Below are positions 54,695-62,973 of a stretch of DNA of 64,000 nucleotides, one piece after another. Source of the stretch: Dietzia sp. ANT_WB102 (lineage in GTDB: Bacteria; Actinomycetota; Actinomycetes; Mycobacteriales; Mycobacteriaceae); contig NZ_VOBA01000003.1 of the NCBI RefSeq assembly GCF_008369165.1, forward strand, positions 89,146 through 153,145. The letters are read 5' to 3'. The position numbers and the translations under genes are program-made. The notes under the pieces were generated by a model. It had not been told where the DNA came from and made no database searches. It worked only from the letters and a program-made list of their open reading frames with translations. Position 1 is the stretch's first letter. Each line of letters starts with the position of its first letter.

Positions 54695-56251
54695 ATGAAG
54701 AAGTCCACGAAGGCCGCAGCGGTCGCGGCGACCGCACTACTCGCGGCCGCCGGTATCCCGGGGGTTGCCAGCGCTCAGGTCACCGCCGAATCCGTCTCCA
54801 GCATGCTGCCGTCAATCGGTACGTTGCTCGCCGGTTCGTCCGGTGGCGAGGCGGGCGGATCAGGCGGGCTGTCCCCGCTCGCAGGCTCGGCGGACGCCCC
54901 GGGCTCGTCGCAGATGCCGGGATCCTCGGATCTCAACCCCCTCGGCGGATCGTCGGATCTGCCCGCACTCAGTACAACTCCACTCACCGGCTCGTCCCAG
55001 GTCCCGGGCTCGACCGGCCTGCTCACCGGCTCGTCCCAGGTCCCGGGCTCGACCGGCCTCCTCACCGGCTCCTCCCAGGTCCCGGGCTCGACCGGCCTCC
55101 TCACCGGCTCCTCCCAGCTGCCGACCGACCTGTCCGGATCACTGGGCACGATGCCGCTGTCCACCGAGCTCGATCTGCTCGGTGGCTCTGCCGCACTGCC
55201 GGCGTCGTCCGCCCTGCCCCCGTTGTCGAGCAACCTGCTCGGCGGCTCCGCCGAGTTCGGGTCCACAGAACTGGGCTCCGCCGGCATGACGCCTCTTGTC
55301 GGCTCGCTCGGAATGGTGCCGCTCTCCAGTGAGCTCCTCAGCGGTTCCGCCGAGGTGGGGTCGTCAGGCATGACCCCGCTGTCCACTGAGCTCCTGGTCG
55401 GCTCGTCCGATCTCGCTCCGCTCACGGGGTCTGAGGAGATGGCCCCGTTGTCCACCGATCTCCTCGGCGGCTCTGCGGAGCTCGCGCCGGTCGGGTCGGC
55501 AGGGATGGCCCCCATCGTCAGCTCCATCGGCATGGAGCCGCTCTCCACCGAGCTGAACCTGCTCGGCGGCTCCGCTGAGCTGCCCGCGCTGTCCGCGGAG
55601 TTCCCGGACGGGTCCACCGAGGGGATCGGCGGCTCCGCCGTGCTCGTCGGCAAGGGCGTTATGGGGTCACTCACCAACGGCTCCGCAGGTGATATCACCG
55701 AGCCGCTGGGCGGCTCGCTCACCGACGGCGGTGCCCTGTCGCCGATCATCGGTTCGGTCGCCGACGGTGGCGTCCTGCCCGCCCTCTCGGGGTCGATGTC
55801 CGACATCTCCGGGTCGATCTCCGGTAACGGTGGATCGACGGGCCAGAGCTCGGACCTCATCACCGGGTCGACCGGTGGCAGCGCCGACGTCGTCATCGGT
55901 TCGTTCGAAGACCTGACCTCGATCAACGGCTCGTTGACCGCGTTCACCGGCTCGATGGAGAACGGCTCGCTGCAGGGCACCGCCTCCACCAATACCGGAT
56001 CCACGGCGGGTACCGCCGCGTCTCTCGAGAGCGCGGCGAGCCTGGGGACCAGTGGTGTCGGTAGCCTCGTCCCGGTCCTCGCCGTGACCGCCGTCGCCGG
56101 TGGTGGCGCCGCGGTCGCGATGGCTGCCGCGAACGGTGGCGTCGCTCTGCCGCCGCTGCCGTACCTCTGCGACCTCCCGTCGGCACAGGTCGATCAGTTG
56201 GCGTCGCTCGGCTCGGTCGACGCGCAGCAGTGCCCGGAACCGCGCAACTGA
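54695..56251 (+). CDS. GSL-type exported Gly/Ser-rich protein
   Basis: 518 aa, ATG after GGAAGG. Residues 1-28 are a signal peptide ending GVASA. Residues 30-470 are low-complexity: repeated units such as LLGGSAELPAL, TPLSTELL and GSSDLAPL, including three exact 13-residue repeats LTGSSQVPGSTGL and a fourth partial one. A hydrophobic segment (GSLVPVLAVTAVAGGGAAVAM) comes at about 465-485, then VALPPLPYLCDLPS and a short tail with a second Cys. No LPXTG. The same end layout occurs at 38355 and 62974. Probably a cell-envelope protein with a single C-terminal membrane helix and Pro-rich end. Function unknown. Confidence 0.8.
   Translation: MKKSTKAAAVAATALLAAAGIPGVASAQVTAESVSSMLPSIGTLLAGSSGGEAGGSGGLSPLAGSADAPGSSQMPGSSDLNPLGGSSDLPALSTTPLTGSSQVPGSTGLLTGSSQVPGSTGLLTGSSQVPGSTGLLTGSSQLPTDLSGSLGTMPLSTELDLLGGSAALPASSALPPLSSNLLGGSAEFGSTELGSAGMTPLVGSLGMVPLSSELLSGSAEVGSSGMTPLSTELLVGSSDLAPLTGSEEMAPLSTDLLGGSAELAPVGSAGMAPIVSSIGMEPLSTELNLLGGSAELPALSAEFPDGSTEGIGGSAVLVGKGVMGSLTNGSAGDITEPLGGSLTDGGALSPIIGSVADGGVLPALSGSMSDISGSISGNGGSTGQSSDLITGSTGGSADVVIGSFEDLTSINGSLTAFTGSMENGSLQGTASTNTGSTAGTAASLESAASLGTSGVGSLVPVLAVTAVAGGGAAVAMAAANGGVALPPLPYLCDLPSAQVDQLASLGSVDAQQCPEPRN
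54983..55099 (+). repeat. Three 39-nt tandem coding repeats
   Basis: Units at 54983, 55022 and 55061 encode LTGSSQVPGSTGL each, differing at a few third positions, with a fourth partial unit beginning at 55100. A likely hotspot for copy-number change by slippage. Confidence 0.9.
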
Positions 56252-56300
56252 GGGCACCCCGGTCCCCTTCCGGGGCTGCGGGATAGCTGACCATGGGATA

Positions 56301-56341
56301 ACGACGGAACCCCGCACCGTGATGGTGCGGGGTTCCGTCGT
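56301..56341. terminator. Bidirectional terminator
   Basis: ACGACGGAACCCCGCACC/GGTGCGGGGTTCCGTCGT, perfect 18-bp stem with loop GTGAT, between the convergent GSL and SDR genes. Confidence 0.9.
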
Positions 56342-56354
56342 CGACCGGAAGGAC

Positions 56355-57272
56355 TTAGCGGGCCCCGTAGACAGGAACCGGGGTGGGCGACCCCTCGAGC
56401 AGACCCGGAACGACCGACCCCAACTCGGCGGGCTCCCAGCGGGCCCCCTTGTCCTCGGACGCAGCGCGCTGCCAGCCATCGCAGACGGTGACCTTTCCGC
56501 CCTCGACCTCGAACACCCGGCCCGTCACCGGGGCCGACTCCTCGGAGCCGAGCCACACGACCAGCGGCGAAATGTTCGCCGGGTCCATGGCGTCGAACGA
56601 CCCGTCCTCGGGAGCCGCCATCTGGGCGGCCATACCCTCGCCGGCCGAAGTCGTCATGCGGGTACGCGCGGCAGGCGCGATCGCGTTGGCGGTGACGCCG
56701 TACCCCTTCATCTCGGCCGCAGTCTGGATGGTGAGCAGCGCGATGCCCGCCTTTGCGGTCGCATAGTTGCCCTGACCGACCGACCCGAACAGGCCTGCAC
56801 CGGAGGTCGTGTTGATGACCCGCGCGGCGCGCGGCCGACCGGCCTTCGACTCCGCGCGCCAGTACTCGGCAGCGTGGCGCAGCGGCGCGTAGTGCCCCTT
56901 GAGGTGCACGTTGATGACGTTGTCCCAGTCAGACTCGCTCATGCCCACGAGCATCTTGTCGCGCAGGAAGCCGGCGTTGTTCACCAGCACGTCGAGCCCG
57001 CCGAAGGTGTCGATAGCCTGCTGGACGAGCTCCTTGGCGCCGTCCCAGCTGGAGATGTCGTTGCCGTTGACCACGGCCTCGCCACCGGCCGCCTTGATCT
57101 CGGCCACGACCTGCTCGGCGGGGGACTCCCCCACGTTCGACCCGTCGAGGCCCGCGCCGAGATCGTTGACGACGACCTTGGCCCCCTCGGCGGCGAAGGC
57201 CAGCGCGTGCTCACGGCCGATCCCGCGACCGGCCCCGGTGACGATGACGACGCGTCCGTCGCAAATTCCCAT
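56355..57272 (-). CDS. Short-chain dehydrogenase (Rv3548c-like)
   Basis: 305 aa. SDR motifs: TGAGRGIGREHALAFA (NAD(P) site), NDLGAGLDGS insert, LVNNAGFLRDK, and INTTSGAGLFGSVGQGNYATAK with Tyr/Lys pair. It is larger than a classical SDR because of the C-terminal extension GWQRAASEDKGARWEP. Rv3548c lies in the same place in the KstR2 regulon, whose genes handle ring C/D (HIP) breakdown. Follows the second SDR after 23 nt, same strand. Confidence 0.88.
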   Translation of the reverse strand: MGICDGRVVIVTGAGRGIGREHALAFAAEGAKVVVNDLGAGLDGSNVGESPAEQVVAEIKAAGGEAVVNGNDISSWDGAKELVQQAIDTFGGLDVLVNNAGFLRDKMLVGMSESDWDNVINVHLKGHYAPLRHAAEYWRAESKAGRPRAARVINTTSGAGLFGSVGQGNYATAKAGIALLTIQTAAEMKGYGVTANAIAPAARTRMTTSAGEGMAAQMAAPEDGSFDAMDPANISPLVVWLGSEESAPVTGRVFEVEGGKVTVCDGWQRAASEDKGARWEPAELGSVVPGLLEGSPTPVPVYGAR

Positions 57273-57295
57273 AATCCTTCTCCTTGCTCGTGTGG

Positions 57296-58069
57296 TCAGT
57301 GCTTGTTCTCGGCGGTAGACGCCGAGAGGAACGCGGGCTTTTCGCCGCCGCCGTGAACCAGCAGCTCGGCCCCCGTGATGTACGCGGCGAGCGGGGAGGC
57401 CAGGAATGCTGCGGCCTGGCCGACGTCGCGCGGTTCCGCCATCCGCCCCATCGGGATCGTGGCATCGACGGCAGCCACACCGTCGGCGTCCCCGTAGTGC
57501 ATCTCGGCCAGCTCAGTCTTCACCGGGCCCACCACGACGGAGTTGATACGAACGGCCGGCGCCCACTCCACGGCGAGGGACTGCGTGAGCGAGTCGATGC
57601 CCGCCTTGGCCGCCCCGTACGACGCGGTACCAGGCGAGGGGCGGTGTCCGGAGACGGACGAGATGTTGATGATCGCGCCGCCGGTCGGCTGCATGACCCG
57701 GTTGGCCTCCTGCGACACGGTCAGCGCCGACAACAGGTTGAGGGCAACGATCTTGGAGTGGAAGTTGGCACTGGCGTCGGCGGCGAGAGCGAACGGTGCG
57801 CCGCCGGCATTGTTGACCACCACGTCGAGCCGCCCGTGCTTGGCGACGATGTCGTCGACCATTCCGCGCACCGCGTCGGCGTCGCGGAGATCGACTGAAT
57901 GGAACTCCAGATCAGCCACGTCGGAGCCCTCGTCGGCAGGTCGCCGCGCACAGGTGACGACGACCGCGCCGGCCTCCTTGAAGACCGTGCTGATGCCGGC
58001 ACCCACGCCGCGTACGCCCCCCGTGACGAGGACGACCTTCCCCGCCAGACCCAGATCGATGTTCGTCAT
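57296..58069 (-). CDS. Short-chain dehydrogenase (Rv3549c-like)
   Basis: 257 aa from the ATG at 58069; a slightly longer frame runs into its own promoter. SDR motifs: TGGVRGVGAGISTVF, VNNAGGAPFALAAD, and NISSVSGHRPSPGTASYGAAK with the Tyr/Lys pair. The ATG is 7 nt after a TAGGCT box, consistent with a leaderless mRNA, and a KstR2-like motif is just upstream. Likely a hydroxyacyl-CoA or hydroxysteroid dehydrogenase in HIP catabolism. Confidence 0.88.
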   Translation of the reverse strand: MTNIDLGLAGKVVLVTGGVRGVGAGISTVFKEAGAVVVTCARRPADEGSDVADLEFHSVDLRDADAVRGMVDDIVAKHGRLDVVVNNAGGAPFALAADASANFHSKIVALNLLSALTVSQEANRVMQPTGGAIINISSVSGHRPSPGTASYGAAKAGIDSLTQSLAVEWAPAVRINSVVVGPVKTELAEMHYGDADGVAAVDATIPMGRMAEPRDVGQAAAFLASPLAAYITGAELLVHGGGEKPAFLSASTAENKH

Positions 58070-58076
58070 GCGTGCT

Positions 58077-58082
58077 AGCCTA
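58077..58082 (-). promoter_or_regulatory. Predicted -10 box for the Rv3549c-like SDR
   Basis: TAGGCT on the minus strand, exactly 7 nt before the ATG. The KstR2-like site begins 3 nt upstream of it. Confidence 0.5.
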
Positions 58083-58085
58083 CCA

Positions 58086-58099
58086 AGCAAGCGTTTGGT
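58086..58099. promoter_or_regulatory. KstR2-type operator
   Basis: AGCAAGCGTTTGGT matches AnCAAGnnCTTGnT with one mismatch (T for C). It sits between divergent SDR and echA20, as in the KstR2-controlled Rv3549c-Rv3550 region. Confidence 0.72.
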
Positions 58100-58145
58100 T
58101 AGTCACCGTGCCGTCGAGGACGGAGGTGGCGTGGGAAGGAGCTCC

Positions 58146-58940
58146 ATGGGCATCAACGTCGACAAGGGCGCAGACGGGATAGCCACCGTCACGGTCGACT
58201 ACCCCCCGGTCAACGCCATCCCGTCCGCGGGATGGTTCGAACTCGGCGAGCAAATACTCGCTGCCGGCCGCGACCCTGACGTTCACGTCGTGATTCTGCG
58301 GGCCGAGGGCCGCGGCTTCAACGCTGGCGTGGACATCAAGGAGATGCAGAACTTCGAGGGCTTCGACCATCTGCTCGCGGCGAACCGCGGGTGCTACGTC
58401 GCCTTCAACGCCGTCTACGACTGCGCGGTCCCCGTGATCGCCGCCGTGAACGGCTTCTGCGTGGGCGGCGGAATCGGACTGGTCGGCAATGCCGACTGCA
58501 TCGTCGCCTCTGACGACGCGGTGTTCGGACTACCCGAGGTGGACCGGGGCGCCCTCGGGGCCGCCACGCACCTGTCCCGCATGGTCCCGCCGCACATGAT
58601 GCGCACCCTGTACTTCACCTCCCGCAACGTCACCGCCCAGCAGCTGCACCAGTGGGGAACGGTCTACGAGGTGGTCCCCCGTGACCAGCTCGACGACGCA
58701 GCCCGCGCGCTGGCGGAGACGATCGCCGCCAAGGACACCCGGGTGATCCGGGCGGCCAAGGAGGCCATCAACCACATCGACCCGGTTGACGTGAAGAGCT
58801 CCTACCGCATGGAGCAGGGATTCACCTTTGAACTCAACCTCGCCGGCGTGGCCGACGAGCACCGCGACGAGTTCGTCAAGACGGGTCAGAACCTGGACAA
58901 GCGAGACAAGCGATCCGAAAGGACGGGCGAAAACAAGTGA
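58146..58940 (+). CDS. echA20: Steroid ring D hydrolase EchA20
   Basis: 264 aa from the ATG at 58146 (AAGGAG upstream); the long upstream frame is rejected. Crotonase fold: GRGFNAGVDIKEMQNFEGFD, AAVNGFCVGGGIGLVGNADCIVAS and LPEVDRGALGAATHLSRMVP. EchA20 hydrolyses the ring of HIEC-CoA in the late steroid (HIP) pathway rather than acting as a simple hydratase. Its stop overlaps ipdA by GTGA. Confidence 0.92.
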   Translation: MGINVDKGADGIATVTVDYPPVNAIPSAGWFELGEQILAAGRDPDVHVVILRAEGRGFNAGVDIKEMQNFEGFDHLLAANRGCYVAFNAVYDCAVPVIAAVNGFCVGGGIGLVGNADCIVASDDAVFGLPEVDRGALGAATHLSRMVPPHMMRTLYFTSRNVTAQQLHQWGTVYEVVPRDQLDDAARALAETIAAKDTRVIRAAKEAINHIDPVDVKSSYRMEQGFTFELNLAGVADEHRDEFVKTGQNLDKRDKRSERTGENK

Positions 58941-59863
58941 CCACCACCCCCACCCCGCGCGACAAGCGCACGAGTCTCGACGAGGCAGTCGCACGCCTCG
59001 AGAGCGGCATGACCATTGGAATCGGTGGATGGGGCTCGCGGCGCAAGCCGATGGCGCTCGTCCGTGCGATCCTGCGTCGCGAGGACCTGACCGACCTCAC
59101 CGTCATCTCCTACGGCGGCCCGGACCTGGGACTGCTGTGTTCCGCCGGGAAGGTCTCCAAGGCCTACTACGGGTTCGTGACCCTGGACTCCGCGCCGTTC
59201 TACGATCCCTGGTTCGCGCGGCGCCGCACCGAGGGCTCGATCATCTCCCGCGAAATGGACGAGGGCATGGTCCGCGCGGGCCTCACCGCCGCTGCGCACC
59301 GCCTGCCGTTCCTCCCCACCCGCGCCGGCCTCGGATCTGACGTCTTCCGCTTCTGGGGAGATGAGCTCAAGACCGTCGACTCGCCCTACCAGGTCGACGG
59401 CAAGACCGAGACCCTCCTGGCCATGCCCGCCCTCCGGATGGACGCGGCGCTCATCCACCTGGACAAGGCCGACAAGCACGGCAACGCCGCGTTCACCGGG
59501 GCCGATGGCTACTTCGACGACCTCTACGCCATGGCCGCCGACACGGTCCTGCTGGAGGTCGACGAGATCGTCGACTCCGCGGACGCCCTGATGAACGAGG
59601 TCGGGCCGCAGCGCATGCTGCTGAGCCGCATGTTCGTCGACACAGTCTCCGAGGCGCCGAACGGCGCCCACTTCACCTTCGCGGGTGGATACGGCCGCGA
59701 CGAGGCGTTCCAGCGGCACTACGCCACGGCCGCCAAGGACGCGGAGTCGTGGGAGGCGTTCGTCTCCGAGTTCCTGTCCGGGTCCGAGGAGGACTACCAG
59801 AAGGCGGTCACCGCGTTCAGCGAGCGGCTCGCCGCCGAGAAGTCAGAGAAGGGGGCCAAGTGA
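58937..59863 (+). CDS. ipdA: CoA-transferase-like hydrolase alpha subunit IpdA
   Basis: 308 aa. Class I CoA-transferase fold: LESGMTIGIGGWGSRRKPMALV, LTVISYGGPDLGLLCSAGKV and AALIHLDKADKHGNAAFTGAD. IpdAB hydrolyses a C-C bond of COCHEA-CoA, opening ring C. The Glu nucleophile of true CoA transferases is absent from the alpha chain as expected. Overlaps ipdB by one base (TGATG). Confidence 0.93.
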   Translation: MTTTPTPRDKRTSLDEAVARLESGMTIGIGGWGSRRKPMALVRAILRREDLTDLTVISYGGPDLGLLCSAGKVSKAYYGFVTLDSAPFYDPWFARRRTEGSIISREMDEGMVRAGLTAAAHRLPFLPTRAGLGSDVFRFWGDELKTVDSPYQVDGKTETLLAMPALRMDAALIHLDKADKHGNAAFTGADGYFDDLYAMAADTVLLEVDEIVDSADALMNEVGPQRMLLSRMFVDTVSEAPNGAHFTFAGGYGRDEAFQRHYATAAKDAESWEAFVSEFLSGSEEDYQKAVTAFSERLAAEKSEKGAK

Positions 59864-60633
59864 TGTCCGACATCACCACCCAGTCCATCAGCAGGGCCGA
59901 GTACTGCGCTGTCGCATGTGCGGAGATCTTCGCCGGAGCCGGCGAGATCTTCGCCTCCCCCATGACCCCGATGGCCACCATCGGTGCCCGGCTGGCCCGC
60001 CTCACCACGGAGCCGGACCTGCTCATCACCGACGGCGAGTACCGCTTCCTCGGGCAGACCCCGCCGCTGGGTAAGACCATCGACTTCGAGGGATACATCC
60101 CGTTCCCCCGCGTGTTCGACGTCCTCCAGGCCGGCACACGCCACGTCGTGATGGGCGCCAACCAGATCGACCGGTTCGGAAACCAGAACCTCTCGGCCTT
60201 CGGTGACGACGTGCAGAAGCCGACCCGTCAGATGTTCGGCCTGCGCGGCGCCCCCGGAAACTCGATCAACCACGCCACGAGTTACTGGGTCGGCAAGCAC
60301 TCGACCCGAGTCTTCACGGAGAAGGTCGACGTGGTCTGCGGCATCGGGTACGACCGCTACACGCCAGGAGACCCAGCGTTCCGCTACCACCACCTCCACC
60401 GGATCGTCTCCAACCTCGGCGTGTTCGATTTCGGCGGCGCTGACCGCAGCATGCGGGCACTCAGCCTGCACCCCGGCGTCACCGCCGACGAGGTCGCTCA
60501 GAACACCTGCTTCGAGATCGAAGGCCTGGCCGAGGCGTCGGTCACCCGGGACCCGTCCGCAGAGGAACTGCGCATCATCCGAGAGGTGCTCGACCCGCGC
60601 GGGTTCCGTGACCGTGAGGTGCCGGCCGCGTGA
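59863..60633 (+). CDS. ipdB: CoA-transferase-like hydrolase beta subunit IpdB
   Basis: 256 aa from the ATG at 59863; the longer upstream frame lies in ipdA. Features: SRAEYCAVACAEIFAGAGEIFASPMTPM, LITDGEYRFLG, MGANQIDRFGNQNLSAFGDD and FGLRGAPGNSINHATSYWVGKHS. It pairs with IpdA as the second chain of the ring C hydrolase. GTGA overlap with ipdC. Confidence 0.93.
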   Translation: MSDITTQSISRAEYCAVACAEIFAGAGEIFASPMTPMATIGARLARLTTEPDLLITDGEYRFLGQTPPLGKTIDFEGYIPFPRVFDVLQAGTRHVVMGANQIDRFGNQNLSAFGDDVQKPTRQMFGLRGAPGNSINHATSYWVGKHSTRVFTEKVDVVCGIGYDRYTPGDPAFRYHHLHRIVSNLGVFDFGGADRSMRALSLHPGVTADEVAQNTCFEIEGLAEASVTRDPSAEELRIIREVLDPRGFRDREVPAA

Positions 60634-61712
60634 GCGCCCCGACCATCACCACGGCCTTCACCGAGCTAGTCGGCGTCGAGTACCCGATCGTCCAGACGGG
60701 CATGGGCTGGGTTTCCGGACCCGAGCTGACCGCGGCGACCGCCAATGCCGGCGGACTGGGGATCATCGCCTCGGCCACGATGACGTACGCCGAGCTCGAA
60801 GCCGCGATCATCCGGACCAAGAAGCTCACCAGCAAGCCCTTCGGCGTCAACCTCCGAGCAGATGCCGAGGACGCCGCCGAGCGGTGCGAGTTGATGATCC
60901 GGCACGGGGTCAAAGTCGCGTCGTTCGCCCTTGCGCCCAAGCCGGAGTTGATCGCCCGACTCAAGGAGAACGGCCTCGTCGTCGTCCCCTCCATCGGTGC
61001 GGCGAAGCACGCCGTCAAGGTCGCCTCCTGGGGCGCCGACGCGGTGATCGTCCAGGGCGGTGAGGGTGGCGGCCACACCGGCCAGGTCGCCACCACCCTG
61101 CTCCTCCCCAGCGTCATCGACGCCCTCGGCGGCGCGGGGAACACCTCGATCCCCGTTGTCGCCGGAGGCGGATTCTTCGACGGTCGAGGGCTGGTCGCGG
61201 CACTGGCCTACGGCGCCGCCGGCATCGCCATGGGGACCCGCTTCCTCCTCACCAGCGACTCCCAGGTGCCCGACGCGGTGAAGAAGCAGTATCTCGAGCG
61301 TGGGCTCCAGGACACCGTGGTCTCCACCCGAGTCGACGGCATGCCGCACCGCGTCCTGCGCACCGGCCTCGTCAACGCCCTCGAGTCGGGCAGCCCGCTC
61401 AAGGGCATCGCCGCCGCTGTGCAGAACGCCAACAAGTTCAAGTCCATGACGGGCATGAAGTGGCAGCAGCTGGCCAAGGACGGCCTCAACATGAAGAAGT
61501 CGTCCGACCGCACCTGGCAGCAGATCGTCATGGCCGCCAACACCCCGATGTTGCTCAAGGCCGGACTGGTCGAGGGCAACACCGAGGCCGGCGTGCTCGC
61601 CTCCGGTCAGGTTGTCGGCATGATCGACGACCTGCCCAGCTGCGACGAGCTGATCCAGCGGATCATGAACCAGGCGCACGAGCGACTGGCGGAACTGGGA
61701 CGCCTCGGCTGA
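60630..61712 (+). CDS. ipdC: Flavin-dependent steroid oxidoreductase IpdC
   Basis: 360 aa. Nitronate monooxygenase-like FMN TIM barrel: YPIVQTGMGWVSGPELTAATANAGGLG, VDAVIVQGG-type ADAVIVQGGEGGGHTGQV and VVAGGGFFDGRGLVAALAYGAAGIAMG. IpdC acts in late steroid catabolism on 5-OH HIC-CoA, upstream of EchA20. It ends the operon echA20-ipdA-ipdB-ipdC. In M. tuberculosis fdxB and fadA6 lie downstream; here there is an exported protein and a thiolase remnant. Confidence 0.92.
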   Translation: MSAPTITTAFTELVGVEYPIVQTGMGWVSGPELTAATANAGGLGIIASATMTYAELEAAIIRTKKLTSKPFGVNLRADAEDAAERCELMIRHGVKVASFALAPKPELIARLKENGLVVVPSIGAAKHAVKVASWGADAVIVQGGEGGGHTGQVATTLLLPSVIDALGGAGNTSIPVVAGGGFFDGRGLVAALAYGAAGIAMGTRFLLTSDSQVPDAVKKQYLERGLQDTVVSTRVDGMPHRVLRTGLVNALESGSPLKGIAAAVQNANKFKSMTGMKWQQLAKDGLNMKKSSDRTWQQIVMAANTPMLLKAGLVEGNTEAGVLASGQVVGMIDDLPSCDELIQRIMNQAHERLAELGRLG

Positions 61713-61733
61713 TCAGCTCCTGCCGCGCCTCAT

Positions 61734-61770
61734 GAACGCCGCCCCGCCACACCCGGCCGGGGCGGCGTTC
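61734..61770 (+). terminator. Terminator after ipdC
   Basis: GAACGCCGCCCCG/CGGGGCGGCGTTC, 13-bp perfect stem, 22 nt after the stop. Confidence 0.8.
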
Positions 61771-61876
61771 TACGTCTTGGAGCTGACGAAGTGACAGAGT
61801 GTGACCCGTAACATAGTCTGAGAATCACCTGATCGTTACCGGGGCCCAGATCGCGGCCCGACCACAAGGAGTACAC

Positions 61877-62488
61877 ATGTTCGCCACCCGTACCGCCACC
61901 CGCACCATGGCTGCCGTCGGCGCAGCCGCTGCCCTCACCGTTGCCGGAGCCGGCACCGCGATGGCAGCTGACACCACCCACGCGGTCGACGGCAATACGC
62001 TCGCAGTGACTTTTGAGAAAGAAGACATCCTGGACGTCGCGGTGTGTTTCGCCGCGGTCGTCCCGACCGCGGGCGCGGCCGGGGTGGTCGACCAGTTCCA
62101 GGGCGCCGCCAACGGCAACGTCGCGGACCTCCTGGACCTGGTCACGGGAAACTCGAGCGTCACCGTCCTCTATACCGACGAGCTCATCCCGAACCCGATC
62201 CCCAGTGTTGCCTTCAGCAGCCAAACCGTATACGCGGAGCTCGAACCGAACGTCTACACCCTAGTCTCCAAGTGCACCGGCTCCGATCCCGTGGTCAATC
62301 CGGCGGTCCTCGTGGGTGATCCGCTCTCGGCCATCACGGGTTCACTCGAGATGGGCAGCTCGGGCGATACGTTAGGGGCCGCATCGTCGCTGCTGGGCGG
62401 GGGCGATGCCGGCGGCGATTCGGGTTCCGACATCGGAACCCTCCTCGGCGGCGGAATGGGTGACACCGGCAGCGGTGCCGGCGAGTAG
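61877..62488 (+). CDS. Small exported protein with Gly/Ser-rich tail
   Basis: 203 aa, ATG after AAGGAG. Residues 1-31 are a signal peptide (MAAVGAAAALTVAGAGTAMAA). The mature domain is beta-rich with two cysteines (VAVCFAAV and LVSKCTGSD) likely joined by a disulfide. The tail, from about residue 150, is Gly/Asp/Ser-rich (GSLEMGSSGDTLGAASSLLGGGDAGG), in the same style as the GSL proteins. No anchor seen, so it may be secreted. Unknown function. Confidence 0.75.
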   Translation: MFATRTATRTMAAVGAAAALTVAGAGTAMAADTTHAVDGNTLAVTFEKEDILDVAVCFAAVVPTAGAAGVVDQFQGAANGNVADLLDLVTGNSSVTVLYTDELIPNPIPSVAFSSQTVYAELEPNVYTLVSKCTGSDPVVNPAVLVGDPLSAITGSLEMGSSGDTLGAASSLLGGGDAGGDSGSDIGTLLGGGMGDTGSGAGE

Positions 62489-62513
62489 AGGCCTCACCGT
62501 AATTACGTGACTC

Positions 62514-62552
62514 GGCGGGCCCCACATCTCAGTAAGAGATGTGGGGCCCGCC
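62514..62552 (+). terminator. Terminator after exported protein gene
   Basis: GGCGGGCCCCACATCTC/GAGATGTGGGGCCCGCC, perfect 17-bp stem with 5-nt loop AGTAA. Confidence 0.9.
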
Positions 62553-62573
62553 GTCGTTGTACGCGCCCAGGAA

Positions 62574-62725
62574 TCAGCCTGCCAGACGCTCGATGATCGT
62601 GACGATGGCCGTGCCGACGCCCTCGCACATGGTCTATTTGCCGTAGCGGCCGCCGGTGTGCTCGAGCTAGTTGAGCAGGGTCGCGAACAGCTGTGCGCCA
62701 GTGGCGCCGCCCCCGGGTTGCCCGG
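62574..62725 (-). pseudogene. Decayed thiolase C-terminus (fadA6-like)
   Basis: Reading the minus strand gives GATGAQLFATLLN, a stop, LEHTGGRYGK, a stop, TMCEGVGTAIVTIIERL, then AG and the TGA at 62574-62576. This is the C-terminal active-site region of a thiolase (the Cys of MCEGVG is the second catalytic cysteine). Both internal stops are TAG where CAG (Gln) is expected. The preceding GHP motif is damaged (reads like GNPG with a frameshift) and no further thiolase sequence is recognisable upstream. The closest match I can recall is the FadA6 type. Confidence 0.75.
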
Positions 62726-62922
62726 CACTCTGTATGCCGACGACGTGCCGAACTGCATCAATGACGCGGCCGCGCTCTGCTAGTGCGGGACGTACCGACC
62801 GACTCCCACTTCCATCCCGTACTGATCGGTAACGCGTTCACGGTGTTCGGCGGCAGTGTCTCGGGCGTTCTCGGAGGCTGACCGCATGGACCTGCGTCTT
62901 CGCGGCCCCAGATGAAATGACA
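62726..62922. other. Decayed intergenic sequence
   Basis: No gene is convincing here. A minus-strand frame of about 60 codons ends near 62780 (a helical-looking piece with RDTAAEHRERVTDQYGM) but matches nothing I recognise and may be another remnant. Confidence 0.4.
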
Positions 62923-62954
62923 CGAACCCGCCTCCCCGAAGGGAGGCGGGTTCG
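62923..62954 (-). terminator. Terminator after the Rib/YPDG surface protein gene
   Basis: CGAACCCGCCTCCC/GGGAGGCGGGTTCG, 14-bp stem with a 4-nt loop, 20 nt after the stop at 62974. Confidence 0.85.
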
Positions 62955-62973
62955 CTGTTCACCGGCTATTCAG

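Noticed and set aside
54983..55140. Regular repeats that could be read as a CRISPR array
   Set aside because: The units are contiguous without spacers, in frame and part of a coding repeat; no cas genes are present.
57543..58145. Long N-terminal extension of echA20
   Set aside because: It is antisense to the SDR gene and crosses the KstR2-like operator; the ATG at 58146 has AAGGAG upstream and the family's normal length.
62574..62725. Amber (TAG) recoding in the thiolase fragment
   Set aside because: The upstream three quarters of the thiolase is missing and the GHP motif is frameshifted, so decay explains it better than read-through.
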